A stretch of 64,000 nucleotides of DNA from Cadophora sp. MPI-SDFR-AT-0126 (taxonomy: Eukaryota; Ascomycota; Leotiomycetes; Helotiales; Ploettnerulaceae). Every line of letters begins with the position of its first letter. The stretch's first letter is position 1. Where the stretch lies: positions 3,162,001 through 3,226,000 of the forward strand of contig JAGMVK010000001.1 in the NCBI GenBank assembly GCA_020747065.1, read 5' to 3'. Shown one piece after another: positions 1 through 12,631 of this stretch. The notes under the pieces were generated by a model. It saw only the letters and a program-made list of their open reading frames with translations. It did no database searches and had not been told where the DNA came from. Position numbers and translations under genes: made by a program.

Positions 1-61
1 GGTAAAGGGTCTCGATCTTGACCTGCGAGAGCTTCATTACAGTCTCGAAGTTGTGGCTTAG
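1..61 (+). CDS. possible 3' end of a protein-coding gene entering from the left
   Basis: Reading from base 2, an open frame of 19 codons ends with TAG at 59-61 and is followed by AT-rich sequence that would suit a 3' UTR. The peptide has a mixed, protein-like composition with alternating acidic and hydrophobic residues. It is far too short to identify a family, and the gene body lies outside the window. It could equally be chance. Confidence 0.3.
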   Translation, partial: VKGLDLDLRELHYSLEVVA

Positions 62-2496
62 AATTTATTATAGTACAGTAAAGCGTGAGCTGAGGTGAAA
101 ATTAAGACAAGACTTCAACGGAAAGATTCAATTTATCGCCTATAACTTAAAAAGTTCTTTCTAGGTAAAGGGAATTGAATTATTGTGGTAACTCAAGTTT
201 GGAAGCGCAAACAAAAGAATGAGAAGAAAAAAAATACTCAAGCTGCCGAAACCTCTTCAGAGAATATAGAACAGAACTCACAATACACCAATGCTTCTTA
301 TCATTTAATAATTTCGCATTTCCCCCCATCTCTGAGTCGCGAACTCGCCAGGTTTTTTGTTTTTGTTTTTTGTTGATTTCCATTCGACTTGTTGGTTTGC
401 CAAACTTGCCAGAGAAATCCTCGATCCACGGGATGAGATTTGAATCAAACTACTCAACCCGTGAAGAACACGAGGGGTAATATTTTGTCTCGCCGCCGTT
501 GAGAAGCAAGTCTCTCTCGCCTCTCTGGACAGGAACCTTTTCGTTGGTTTCGATTGGGCAGCTGGAACCGCGGTGAACACTTTGGTACTGGCTGTGCATC
601 GTTCTGTTACTTTTAGCTATGCCTTGATTGAATGCAAGATTCGAGGTCCCGACAGTTTGTTTTGAGTGGATTGGTAGCCGAAATTCGAGTATTGGTTGTC
701 ATGGAGGGCAAAAACTTTGTTGTTGGTGAGGATTGTTGTTGATGCACTAGAGTTCTGCTTTGTTAAGCGAGATTGTTATTTTGTTTGGATGAATTCATCT
801 TGGAGATAGCAGGTGATAGGGAGGAAACAAGATTTATATGAGACCGGAAGATTGTGATATCAGTCTCTTCAGCAGATTAATTTTGACAGCTGGCCAATTA
901 ATCTGGTACATCCTAGTCTCGTGAGATATGAGCGAGCAGCTTTATCGGATGATTGCTGGACTGAAGAACAACAACATAGAAAGTCATCAATGCACTAGGT
1001 TACTGCTCAAGTCTGTCTCTTCCAAATAGATCTGTAAGATAACGGACATCTTTCGACCTTAGTCCTGTTTTCCTCGTTCATCATTGCACCGATAGCACAG
1101 CAATTCACCCAAGTCGTAGCCTCAAAGTCAAGCTGGGCAAAGCAAAAACAGCGCAAATGCAACATCACGAAATGCAACGTTAGACAAGACACTCAAAAAT
1201 CTGCCCTGCCTCTGACTCACTCCTCCTCGCCCTCGCTCATGAGCAAGAGATGCAGAGTCATCAACCCTCCAAAACACCCGAAGTCATCGTGGAAGCCCGC
1301 CATCCAGCGGCCCCCCACCCTCATCGCCATGACCGAGCAGCGAAGGTGCAAACCCCCACGCCCACGCAATGCACGCAGATGAGGTTGTGCGACCCCAGGA
1401 TGTGGAAAGTGCTGCCCTGACAGCGTGTCGTGCGCTGGGGCTGAGATGATGGGACTTAGCCGGATGGTTTGCAGCATCTGGGCAAGGAGATGGATATAAG
1501 ATTGGTCAGATTTTGGGGGAGAAAAAGGGCATCCTTTGTGCCGAGGTTGTACAAGTGCTTCGGGTGATGAAAGGAACTCAGAGAACGGGAGAAGTAAGTA
1601 GGTATGCCTAAGTGTAACAGTGGGATAGAGATTGATCTTGTTGAGGTCGATATTAGAATTTGTATTAAGAGAGTAGCATAAAGGGACAGGGAGAAACAGG
1701 GAATCTCAAGCATGCGCATCTGGCATGGTGAAGCAAAAGTGCGATTTGTTTTGTACAAATTGGGTAGCATAGCACTTGCCACTGAGAGATTGGGAATAGG
1801 AGAAGGCCATGAAGTTGATATACGGTAAGATTCAAATTTGGGAAATGATAGGTTCCAGAGTGTGCTCGAAACAAGTGGACTCTGTACGGGCTTTCCTTCG
1901 TAAATCTTACAAGTACTTGTGGCAGACAGATAGATGCGCATGGTTCTGTATAGCGTTTGAATTGTCATGACTAGATAAGACAGACACGCAACTGACCCCG
2001 TACCCTGAAAACACCTCGCTCGCTCAACCATGGCTCCCTACACCAAACACTCTCTCAGAAGAATCGTCAAAACCAGAGAATCACTAAACCAGAGGTACTG
2101 ATATTCCAAAGCGCAGTAAAATACATGATCACCACCATGACAATGAAAATGCAGACCCAGCAAGAAAACGGGCTTGCTGGTGCAAAATGTGAAATGGGAA
2201 TAATGAAGTAAAAGCAAATCCGGTTTTGAACTCCATGACCCCATGCGTGCGTGAGCGACGGCTATGCCGTGTAATGTCGTTGCTGTTGTTGCCGTCCTCA
2301 AGATCGATTGTGAAAGGAGTCCGACCCTCCTCTTGCCCATTCCTGCCGAGAGCGGGAGTAGGGGCAGCGAGATGCGAGTTGTTCATTCCTACAAAACGAA
2401 TATCACCACTCGACAGTCTCAACCCATCCTTCCGGCTCGTTCCATACATGCAGAAATCTCCCCGGCCTCTCTCCTAAAGCTCCTCACAACGCCAGA
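62..2496. other. intergenic, no gene supported
   Basis: No recognisable protein or RNA gene is seen. A GC-rich block at about 1205-1450 carries an 86-codon ATG-initiated frame on the minus strand (1217-1477), and a 191-codon ATG frame lies at 1456-2031 (minus). Neither has a recognisable motif or plausible splice partners, so they are not called as genes. Confidence 0.6.
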
Positions 2497-2751
2497 TCAT
2501 CTCCGAATAGCGCAGGCTGTGCTCCAGCTCTCAGTAGGATAGTTGACAGGACTTGGTGGGGGTGGAGCCGGAGGGGAATAATCGTTCTCGATATCCCGGG
2601 TGACAAATGTGTATGGGGACTGCGCCTTCGTATTCAGTGTGCTGGTGAGGCACAGGCTGATTTCTTGTTGACCGAAAGAGGTGTTGGTGAGCAGCGGAGA
2701 GCGCCGGCGTGGGATGGGCGTGGTAAGGGGCGTGGGGGTCTGAGACGGCAT
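2497..2751 (-). CDS. small hypothetical protein, 84 aa
   Basis: A single uninterrupted frame starts at an ATG with a favourable context (CAAAATG) and ends with a TGA. The product is Pro/Ser/Thr-rich at both ends, with a proline run near residues 61-66, and a less repetitive centre (about residues 24-55) with mixed hydrophobic and charged residues that looks more like real protein than the surrounding frames. No signal peptide, membrane segment or known domain is visible. I do not recognise the family; it may be a short fungal protein of unknown function, an isolated exon, or a chance frame. Confidence 0.4.
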   Translation of the reverse strand: MPSQTPTPLTTPIPRRRSPLLTNTSFGQQEISLCLTSTLNTKAQSPYTFVTRDIENDYSPPAPPPPSPVNYPTESWSTACAIRR

Positions 2752-5700
2752 TTTGGTCCTTTGTAGAGGTTTGAAGATTATTTGACCGAAAGTTGGGAAC
2801 TTTGAATTATGAGTTGGACGCGTGGAGAGTGCTGATTTATGACGCTGGTTATCTGGGAGGTTGAGCTGAAGAGGCTGTTAGTCGGTGTACGATACAGATG
2901 TGTTGTATCGCAGGTGCGCAGGGCTGAAGCCAGTTACTCACCGAATAGTCAGAGGAGCTTCGGCAGGATTCGTGAGCGACCACAGACAGTAATCTTTGAG
3001 TGACGATGACTTTTGCGAGTTAAGTGTTCTTGGAGGAGGTTGATTAGGAAGGATATGTTGTCAAAAGAAGGAGTAGGATGCAGTCCTTTTGTATGCGTTT
3101 AAAATAGAGACAGCTGATGATCGTCGTCGATGTAGCAAACCAAAAAGAAAAGAAAACAATAAGAGGAATGCCGTCGGGGGCGTCGGTCAACTTTATCTTT
3201 TCAAGACCCATGCAAACGGACCATCTCATCATCCCTCCCTTCCCAACCCATAATACAACCCACCTACAAAAATGAAATAAAATAATAAATAAAAAAGGAA
3301 GTCAGACATCCGGTCCGCCGCCGCCTCGGTCTCGCACCACATTACCTTGCATGCAACCCTGAACCTGGCGTTCACATCCCAGTAACAGTTCCATCAGTCC
3401 AGTCTGTTGGGCATAGGATGGGTCCTGGAATGTTCCTTTTACGGGGCTGCCATGCGCTCTAATCTCGCTCCACACTTCCAAAACTTCCAGAGCCGGGGCG
3501 ACGAGACAGGCTCCCGTCTGCCCCGGACTTCCTGCCGGCTGGCTTCCCCGGCTTTAGTGATGCTTTCGGGGGAGGTCCGAGATCTTGGGATGGTTTGGTT
3601 AGAGAAATGAGTCCAGGCCAACGCAAATCCAAGCTAAAAGTTACTTGACTGAGGTATCGAGTCAGAATTAAGGCACAGTTATTATCATAATTATGCGGCA
3701 TGCATCTGTGATCTGGGGGAGCTGGGGAAAGCAGAACGCGGAATGCAATGTAGAGATAGGTAAGTTGTTTCCCAGCCCTAAAGTCATCTGTCCATCTGTT
3801 TCCCTTGCATCAGGGAATCATCATCGGCGTTCCTAGCTGTTGGCTGGTTAATTGTCTAGCTTTTGCACTATTTCAGAACTCCGTGGGGTTGGAATTTAAA
3901 GGCATGGGGTAGAGGAGGCAAGGGTCTGGGATCAATCGAAACCATTTCGAAAAGCTGTCCGCCAGCCAGCCAGCCGGCTGCCAATCCGCATCAAAGCACT
4001 CTCACGCTTCGCACCCGGTTGGTGACGAGAGATGCGATGCCACCTCACCAAAGTGCATGGCATGCTCGCCATCGGTCAGATTTCCAACGATGGGATGGGA
4101 TGGGATAGAAGACGATAGGATATGAGGCTACAGACGTGCAGCGAAGGAAGCAGGTAGGCAGGTTTGACGGAGGAAGAGATGAGGCGGTGAGGAACTTTGC
4201 AGCAAGTAGGAAGAGGGCAACATCACATCACGGCCCCGTGGTATGATCTGGCAGCAGAACGACTGGTCTCTTTCTCGGTGCAAGGAAGGCCGATGACCTT
4301 AATTCTTACTGATTTTGCTTCTCCTTTCTCTATTCGTGGGGTGTTTCGGCATCTCGTCTTTGTCTCGTCTCTTCATGTCTGTCGTTTGTCGTCAGGCATG
4401 AACAAACAGCTGACTGTTGGCTAGATGCGGAACTTGAAATATTGGCGGGGAATTCCAATCTTCGAATTGTCTGTCTTATTCCGTATTTCTTGGGAGCTAT
4501 CCTGTGGGGGTAGGTCTGAGATCCTTGATTGAGGCTTACGGGGCGGGCGTGGGGGTGTGGAGGTCGGGCAGCTCTTCTCAATGGAGAAATGTGGAGGTGA
4601 AGATAGAGGCGGGAAACAAGGGAAGGGAACTCGATAGCCGACGTGGAGGTCAACTCGGTCAAGGGAGCAGAAGTGGCAGCTCAGCTGGGAAGGAGGTTAT
4701 CGGAGCCCATCTTCCAATTTCAAGCCACTTCATTCCCTTGCAATCAATTCATCAGATTTCGCAGGTAACTACTGAAGTTTAACGATCTGCATTGTTTGCT
4801 GTTTTACACATCTACTTCGGGTATCAAAAAGGGAGTTCAACGGGGTACACTTCTCCAGAGTTAAACCCCTTTACCTCGCTTTCGCCATGACAGGCCTCAC
4901 CTGGTTTGCTAAGTCCCTAATCTATCTAGCGACAGCCTAACGACTCGATAAAGGTCAAAACCAATGATGCGACATCTCATATCAGAAACTGGAGCGGTCG
5001 GTATCCTTCCGCGGCCCGTTCCTAAACCCGAATGAATACGTGTGCCGGCTACCAATACGCTCGCTACCGTCCGGATCCTAGCCCCTTGGACGAGTGTCGT
5101 AAGATGATGAACTACAATTTTAGCTGCACTCATGCTTGCCTGTACATCCTATTTAGTCTAGGCCAAAGTAGACGCAGTGAGGAGGCTAAGCAAGTCCCGA
5201 CCTAAGACCTCATTCCATTCAATCCGGAAGGTCCATACCGATGACAGCACAATAATAAACAACGATATTTCTTTTCGGAGAAATCGAAAACATGTTATCT
5301 GTTCTTTGAAAAAGCAAGATCCCGTTTGCGATCCTTGCTTGAATGGTGGTGAATCATCCACAGCTTCATGGATATCACTGGTTATTCGGGTGGCTCCACT
5401 CACTTCCACACTGCCGTCCGTGACCCACAACAATTGAGCCACCTCTCCAGTGTCCCATTGAAGGCAAACACATCGGAATACCGGAGGCTCGGATAGAGAT
5501 ATATCACATTTGCAATCTATTTGTAAGAACATACGATTTACATGCGATTTTGCGCTGACTTCTGGCCCACAACAAGTACTTTCATGGTTCCGTATGCAAA
5601 GGGGTACTTCCCGCATGAATAGTCTCATGCACCCCAGCTTTCCTTCAAAGTTATTTCGGTCGCTCTGTTCAAGTGAAAACCGGCCCCTGACTTCCCCACA

Positions 5701-7707
5701 ATGGGCGGACAATTCCAGACAACGTTCTCGCAACCGTCATTTATTTCACACCGACGGCACGAGGCATCTCCCGACGCGGGACCTGGGATAAAGCGTCACA
5801 CAATCCGGCGATCCACAGCGTTCGGATGATTTTGGCATGAGTATTCACGATCCAGGTTCAAGAATCGGCAATATGACAGCCACGTCCCCTGCCATTCAGA
5901 TCGAAATGCGTATATAGAAGAGCCTGATATCTCATGCCTTCATCAGCTTCCGGAAGGCTGGATCACTCTCTACCGTCTTTTCGTCCCCGCAATCCCCAGA
6001 CATGCGGCCTCCTGCGGCATCTCGGCGAAGGCACGTTGCAGATCTCGGCACATTGACGAGAGTTCAAACGAGGCCGCAAGCTCAAAGCCTGAATTACCCT
6101 TTCGGAAGTTTGAGAGTCTACCGGTAGCCTGATCCCTCCCGTGATGATCAGGGGCCGAGAAGACTAGGATTGAGTCAAAAAGGCTCTGGTGTGGTGTCCT
6201 TAACTGAAATGTCCGTGGTGTGTCGCGGGCGGATGTCCTGTGAGTTGTATATCGTTACAATTGGGCTTCAATCGTGCCCGTGCTTTCTGAAAGAATATGC
6301 CGCTCGCCTTGCAGGCTGTCTAATGTTGTGTGATAGTCAAGTCAACATTTGCGAAATGCCCGATGGCCTACTTTGCCTTGCCTATTGATTCGATGCTGGT
6401 GCTGGAAACCTGTGATGTCTGCTGTGCGTTGTTCTTGCAGCTTGTGTGAGTAGGCGGGGTATCTTGTACTGGTCGGGTAGATGGTGTGCTGAATTGGTTC
6501 ACCCAGAGTCACACAAAAGAGCGGCGCAAGGCTGGAGTTCAAGAAAGTGGTTCAACATCTAAGACAGAAAGTAAAAGTGGCGATGCTTGTCCAAGGAATA
6601 TCTATTGCCTAGATTTTAAATTGCAATGCATCTGTTATCTCCCGCTCCTCGATGCTCCAGTCCGGTCTTGACTCTACACCGACATCCTCTCTTGCTACGT
6701 AGTTCTGAAATAGCTTCTCAGCCCCCAACCGCCCCAGCCTCTCACTTGACACCTACAAGTACCACGTCGTTGAATGCGTTGAAATACTTCATGTAAAAAG
6801 CCTCTGTATTCATATCTGGTAAGGCTCGGAGACGAGTGAAGGACATGTACGGCTGGAGAACAATCATATCCCAATGACAGTCATGAATGAATAGCTAATT
6901 TCTGTCACGTAAGATGACCATAATTTGACGAACCAAGAAATGATTATAGATTCAATTCTAGAAGTCGTTCTCTTGACGGTTTAGGCATGAATCCCAATCG
7001 TAGTTCTGTGCGTCACAACCATTTGTCGTTGTTGAAGAAATGGTAGTGGGCAGGGGTAGTGAATGTTGTTATCGTTCTTCGCACAGATCTTACGAACCTT
7101 AATTAGTCCAGTTCTCGTCACATTTTCATAGATAATGAAGGCTGATCAGCAGTCAAAAGGATTAGGGATTACTTACTCCTTATGTACTGAGCGAGACTTG
7201 GTACTTATCACGGGCAGGTTCTCTCACACCCACCTTCTATGTGCGGGGACAATTCCGAAATGTAAGCTAGCACTGCTTGACTAACATGGGAACAATGAAA
7301 GCACATAATTAGAAATGCAACCACACGGCCTCCACATTAGTTGAGCGACGTCCGGTCGATCATCGTGTGCTCGCCTTGCGAAATCGAGCACTCTTGAGGG
7401 AATGTCATCTCCCTATCTCTATTTTCAACTAGAAGTCAATCTTCTTGACACATTTGCTCCTCCATAGTACTTGTCTAATAAATGAAAGAAATTTTTATAC
7501 GTGCATAACTACGTATCTCTCCAGTTCGCCACTTAACTGCTTGAGAAAAGCACCCGGCAACCTACCAGTTAGAAAACTCATTCACTACTCATTCACATAA
7601 CCCCTTCTCTATACCTCAACACAACTCCCCTCCGTTCCAAAAGCACTAGTCTCTCCTCCACACTACCCACACCCTCCCCGTCAAAATCCTCATTCTACAA
7701 ACCGCCC
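2752..7707. other. long gene-poor stretch
   Basis: About 5 kb without a supportable gene on either strand. It contains a short CAGCC-type repeat at about 3961-3976 and a 191-codon minus frame at 5158-5733 that lacks an ATG at its 5' end. I see no TE coding domain, tRNA or recognisable spliced gene. Confidence 0.55.
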
Positions 7708-7714
7708 TATATAT
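7708..7714 (+). promoter_or_regulatory. upstream TATA element of the 5S rRNA gene
   Basis: A TATATAT run lies 22-28 nt before the predicted 5S start at 7736. An upstream TATA-like element at about this distance is known to be needed for 5S transcription in Neurospora, so the position supports a working RNA polymerase III gene here. Confidence 0.5.
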
Positions 7715-7735
7715 CTAAATATGCAAGTAACTGCC

Positions 7736-7854
7736 ACATGCGACCACAGACTGAAGAGAATTGGGCATCCCGTCCGCTCTGCCAGACACAAGCTTCAGAT
7801 CGGTGGATTAGTAGTTGGGTGGGTGACCACCAGCGAATACCCACTGTTGCATGT
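7736..7854 (+). rRNA. 5S ribosomal RNA, divergent dispersed copy
   Basis: The 119-nt segment carries the hallmark fungal 5S blocks: GCATCCCGTCCGCTC in the loop B/helix III region and TTAGTAGTTGGGTGGGTGAC followed by CACCAGCGAAT in the internal promoter and helix IV/V half. The ends pair as helix I (ACATGC at 7736-7741 with GCATGT at 7849-7854). Helix II also closes perfectly (CTGAAG with CTTCAG), although both arms differ from the usual fungal GTGTGG/CCACAC, so the changes are compensatory. A T6 run at 7856-7861 follows directly. It stands alone, as is usual for Pezizomycotina with dispersed 5S genes. It is either a functional minor isotype or a recently silenced copy. Confidence 0.9.
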
Positions 7855-7855
7855 A

Positions 7856-7861
7856 TTTTTT
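7856..7861 (+). terminator. RNA polymerase III T-run terminator of the 5S gene
   Basis: Six T residues begin one base after the end of the 5S helix I, followed by further T-rich sequence, as expected for Pol III termination. Confidence 0.75.
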
Positions 7862-10800
7862 CTTTTAGTTTTTTTTTTCCCCCTGTTCAGCAAAATTTTT
7901 GAGTTGGGGTCCACTTTTTGACCCGCAAAGGTGAAGATATGGAAAGAGCCAAAGTAAACTCGTGTAATAAGGAAGATATAATAGGCTATCAAGTAAGTAG
8001 TGTTCAACCAGATGTTCGTGAATTCCCTTGCAGCTTCAGAAGTAGAAAATAAATTGCGTTTTCAAGAAAATGTATCATATGCACCCGCTCACACTCCTTT
8101 GTTGTTGCCCCTATTTTTAAGCGAGATTCTGACGGTGACGAGACAAAATTGTAAGTTCTCAATAATGGTCGGTACTTTAAGAACCAGTAGCCTTTAAACT
8201 GTAATAGAATCTGAGCTAGCAATCAAATTTGCCCTATTTTTTTTTTGTCTTCCTGTCGGATAAATCTGTTTCTTGCTTTATCGCTCATCCAGTCTTATTA
8301 AGAAAATTTCCGTCTTCTTGAACTACATTTGGTCTGGCTGGCCCATTAGCCCAAGGTGATCCGATGTGAGATCTATTGTCCTGCCTTTCTCGAAAGTACT
8401 GTAGACAATCTGTGACTTCTATTCTATCTGACCCACTACGGAAGTCTGTGTTCAAGATTTTGTCTCGTATCTTTGTTGGTACAATTTCTCTGGATATCTT
8501 CGCTAGAAATCGACGAACTATTGGATATCTCGGATGCAACGACACAATAGCTCTTGTATAGAACAAGCATGGAAGCAAGAGGATAACTATAGACCTTATC
8601 ATAGCTCCAGGACCAGCAAAAAAGACATCTCCAGCGCACCGGGCTCAAAAAATCGAACCCGCAAATTTCCTCCCCTTCCCTTCCCTTCTCATCTCTCATC
8701 TCCTCTCCCTCCCCATCGCCCTCTCCTCCTCTCTCCTTCCTCCATCTCAATCTCCCGAGCCCTACCCCATATCCCAACCCACTTCGTCATCCCCCCAATC
8801 TCAGAATCCTCGCTCCTCCTTCTTTCAAACCTTCCCATTTCCTCCTCCTCCTCCTCCCCCACCGTATCCCCACAAGTTTCCTTTTCATCGATACTGCTTT
8901 CAGACAACAGCCTTGTACCTGATATTGAAATTGATCTTGACCTTCACTTCACATCCCAATCATCCATCGCCCGACCCAGGCAATCGAATTTCCGTTCAAT
9001 TCCATCTCCAAACACGAAAAAGCCTAGATTTGCGATGACCAGAAGCGTAACGCATGGGGGCTTCTCCTCGTGGTCTCGGATCGCTCGGACGTATTGTTCC
9101 ACAATAAAACCAATCGTCTGGTGCGGTATGGTTTGCGTTTGTTTTCGCATAGCTTTTGTCGACTGCGTGGTTCGATGTAGGATGACCATAGCCCCGTGGC
9201 GTGTTCAGATACTTGGTTATGTATGCGCGAGCTTTGGTGAAGAGCTGAGCTTTGGCGATCCTTGGAATGGGGGTTATTGTATGCCTTAATACTGGTCTCA
9301 TGAGATTGTGCGACATTATGAATCCGTCTTCCTTATCAGATCAATTTAATTGTCGTCGATTTTCGAGAGTGTGCGGTGATTAGTGTTAGTTGTATCCGAT
9401 TCAAGCTTCCCTTCTCGTTCTCGAGCCGTGTAACAGGACATATATGGATGGATTCTGATTTTGAAGTTTGATATTTGTGTATGGCTCGAGTTTTAATAAG
9501 AGCCACGTGGATGCTAATCATAGCTGGAAGATATTTCCTAGTCCAAATATAAGTCACTGGTACATCGTGTCATACCTAATTAGCACATCCCCCGATTTCA
9601 CGGAAACTACCTACGCGAGCGCACTTTCCGGCGGATTTTTTGTAACGTTGGAAGTGAGCCAGAGACTACGCCATGTAACTGTATGCACCCCACTGAGGAC
9701 TCATGGACAAACTCAAGTCAATCTAAGACGCTGGAGAGGTTGATGCTTGGTCCGAATCATTCTTAATCCCCTGGCAGATATTTGGTACTTTAATTAATAC
9801 AGCAGTTGTAGTGTCCGACGCTGCCGCCTTCTAATGTCACTAAGTTCGACCAGACGATAAATCGAGCTGATATTATTGGGGAAGGAGCGGACCATTTGGG
9901 CACTCCACCAGCTCTTTCCGCATTACAGCGTCTCTCCAAAAGAGGAAATAGAAAATCATAAAAGTCGGTTCATGTGTTTGTACAAATTCCTTTCTTATAT
10001 TCCACAGTCCCTATTCGTTGTTGCTTAGTTCTCGTGCTTCTCCAGTCTCCTCACCACGAACATCATGTAGCTCATAGACTGATATACCGATAGCAGCCGG
10101 TAAAGCCATCTATGCACTCTGCACTCCAAAACAGCTCAGCTAAATCCATTGCTCGAACATGAATGACTACTGCATCGATCGCTTCAGTTCTTTCCCACCC
10201 TCTTCTCTCTTCATGATGCCGCACACCAGCCCCAACACCTCGACACACCTCCCCCACTAGCACTTCACTGCCTCCCGAGTGATGCATGTACGCAAAAAAA
10301 AAAGCGAAAAGTCAAAAGCAACCGTTAACGCCAGCAACCAAATCTGCCAGAAAAGCAAAGCCCGACCCGGATCCCCAAGCGCCAGTGCTGTGGACAGCAT
10401 GCGTGTACGTGTGTCCCATTACCATATATGCATGTATGTACAGAAAGGAAAGAGTGGTTGAAATTTTCGTGAAGAGAGCTTGATGGCAAGGGAATCATAG
10501 GATGAAGCCTAGTGTAAAGATGAACAACGCAATGAGGATTTGATAAGAACAACGCATGGATGGAGAAGGAATGACTATTCTACATTTGATGCGATGCAAG
10601 GCTCTTGAAGTGAACCCATTGCTTGTCTGCGAGGAATGGCATTTTCCGGAAGGCCGGTATATGCATCGTCGTCGAGAGGGCTCGAGGAGGCGTGACTCTC
10701 AATAGACTTGCGGTAAATTCTGGAGGTGAAGTGCTTGATGGCGAAGATGATAGAAAACCGGAACTCCGAGCATGAGTTCGTTGGACGACCGTTATTACGT

Positions 10801-10907
10801 CGTGACCCAAACTCCTCATTATGTTTTGAATTCCCTTTTGTGCACCAGATAAACTTTTGACCCACGTAATCGGTTCCAATATCGTACATCAGAAGGTGGG
10901 AGCGAGA
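7862..10907. other. intergenic with strong pyrimidine tract
   Basis: A C/T-rich tract on the plus strand runs from about 8668 to 8755, the type of sequence often found in fungal promoters or 5' leaders. A 251-codon plus frame (8534-9289) runs through it, but its first half is simply a low-complexity Ser/Pro/Leu translation of the tract and its second half resembles nothing I recognise. An unannotated transcript could start here, but no gene is supported. Confidence 0.5.
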
Positions 10908-12631
10908 TCATGATTCCCGTCTTGAAGGATAGCCTTGACTGGCCATCATTTGTTGTTGTTGGTGCTGTTGGTTGATTGCCATGCCGTAGGGATTCATGTG
11001 AGGATTTCCATAGCTGCCTTCAACGATCTGTTGGATGGTACCATTGCCCATGGCTTGTCCGTGGGCAATTGGACAATCCTTGTGGGCGAGGAGAATGGTT
11101 TTCAAGTTAACCAACTCGTCTCGTAATTGTTGGACGGTGGCGTTGAGACTGTCATTCTCAACGGAATACATCTCTACCTTCTGCTGAAGGTTTGCAAGCC
11201 ATTGTTTCTTGCGTTGTCTGCACTTAAGAGCAGCGACCCTACGGAAGTTAGAAGATATATCAACAACAATTACGAGTTACTAACCTGTTTCGCTCAAGGA
11301 AGTTCTTTCGCTTCTCCTCATCAGTCATCTTCTTTCCATTGGCATGAAATTCATCCTTGGACATGTCTGGTTCCTCTTCCTCGGAAGGTTGGTCCATGCT
11401 CATGCTCATGCCGTTGTTGCCTTTAGCCTTCTTGTTGGCAGGTGCTTTTGGTTGGTCATTTGCTTTGCGTCGACCATTGGTTTGACCATCCTGGGTTGAG
11501 CTTCTCTTACCCTTACCTCGGGTGTTTGGTCTTGATTGGTCTTCTTCAGAGCCTACGCTGTTTCCGCGACCAGAAGTGGTACTAATAGAACCACCATTAC
11601 GGTGGCCCATATGAGGAGACGTTTCTTGTGATTGGCCACCCATTTGCATGTTCTGAGCGTGAACGATAGACTGAGGGGCAATAGCGTAGTGGTTTGTTTG
11701 CTGTTGGCCGTTATGTGCGTTTGCCAGAAGGAAGAGGCCGTTGGCAGCGTCGTTAGTTTCGTTCTCTTGCTGTCTAAACTGTGGTGGCTTGACATCTAAT
11801 CCATTCATCGTGATATCCTGCGGCTGTGATGTGATCTTCGCGAGATGAGCAGCTTCGCCAGCCTTTCTGGCATTGATATTCATAGCAGTGCGATGGAAGT
11901 CCAATGTACCTGGAGTTGCGCCGCCGTTCGCGAGAGAAGTGAAAATTGATGAACCTCCAGGACTTGGTTCAGGGAACATAGATCCACCTCCGCCAGGTGT
12001 CAAACCAGTTCGTTCACTCGGGGTCATACCACTCCTAACATCAGATTCACGTTGCGTTGGTTGTGGTCCGCCTCTATGCAGGTATGAGTCGCCAAAGTAA
12101 TCGTCTTCAACACCCTTTGCTGGACCCGTGAGCATAGCGGGACTCAAGGGACCAGAGCGTAGACCTGTGCCGGATCCCCAGAAATTCAGAGCCGGTGAAG
12201 TCAAAGCAGCAACGGACGGAAGCTTTGTACCGCCAGGTGTTACAAGTCCACCGGTCAATGGACCTGCGCCACCTGCGAAAGAGTATTCGAAGGGATTCGA
12301 TTCGGTGCTCAGAATCTGGTGTTTTGACGAGAAGTAATCTGGGCCTTCTGAAGGTCGTGGAGGAGGAGGAGCAAGTGGCTCCGCATTCGCAGATTCCTTC
12401 TTTAATTGTTCTTCTTGCTTTGAACTAGGGTCTGTCGATGAATATATTAGTTATGATATTCTGTTCAGAATTGTCGCAAGGGATATTGTTGTATAGAGTG
12501 ACGGTGGTCGCATAGCAGAGGGCAGATGTATCATCAAGATACAACTTACCATTGGTCTTGGGAGCATCAGCTTTAGATTGAACAGGCGACGTCGAGGTCG
12601 ACTTCTTTGCAGTTTCCCTCGGAGGCGACAT
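10908..12631 (-). CDS. atfA: AtfA/Atf1-type bZIP stress-response transcription factor, 519 aa
   Basis: Three exons: 12550-12631, 11285-12431 and 10908-11238; the introns are GT-AG and the first has an ACTAAT branch point. The spliced frame is 519 codons plus stop. The C-terminal bZIP (about residues 398-462) has the basic-region signature N-R-V-A-A-L-K-C-R (residues 409-417), with the second intron splitting codon 410, followed by a leucine zipper. The N-terminal half holds the Ser/Pro/Gly-rich osmotic-stress and recombination-type regions known in the Atf1/AtfA family. AtfA binds CRE-like sites in the nucleus and acts downstream of the HOG/SakA MAP kinase in oxidative and osmotic stress and conidial survival (family knowledge). 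The start MSPPRETAKK was chosen because an in-frame upstream ATG (12697) would add a poorly conserved-looking extension. Confidence 0.93.

Noticed and set aside
1456..2031. 191-codon ATG-initiated frame on the minus strand
   Set aside because: Composition is a Leu/Ser/Thr mix with no domain, no splice partners and no coding bias that I can see; probably chance.
5158..5733. 191-codon open frame on the minus strand
   Set aside because: The frame begins with TTG, not ATG, the peptide has no recognisable motif, and the surrounding sequence has no gene-like structure.
8534..9289. 251-codon plus-strand frame
   Set aside because: The first half only translates a pyrimidine tract into Ser/Pro/Leu, and the second half resembles nothing known; more likely promoter or leader sequence.
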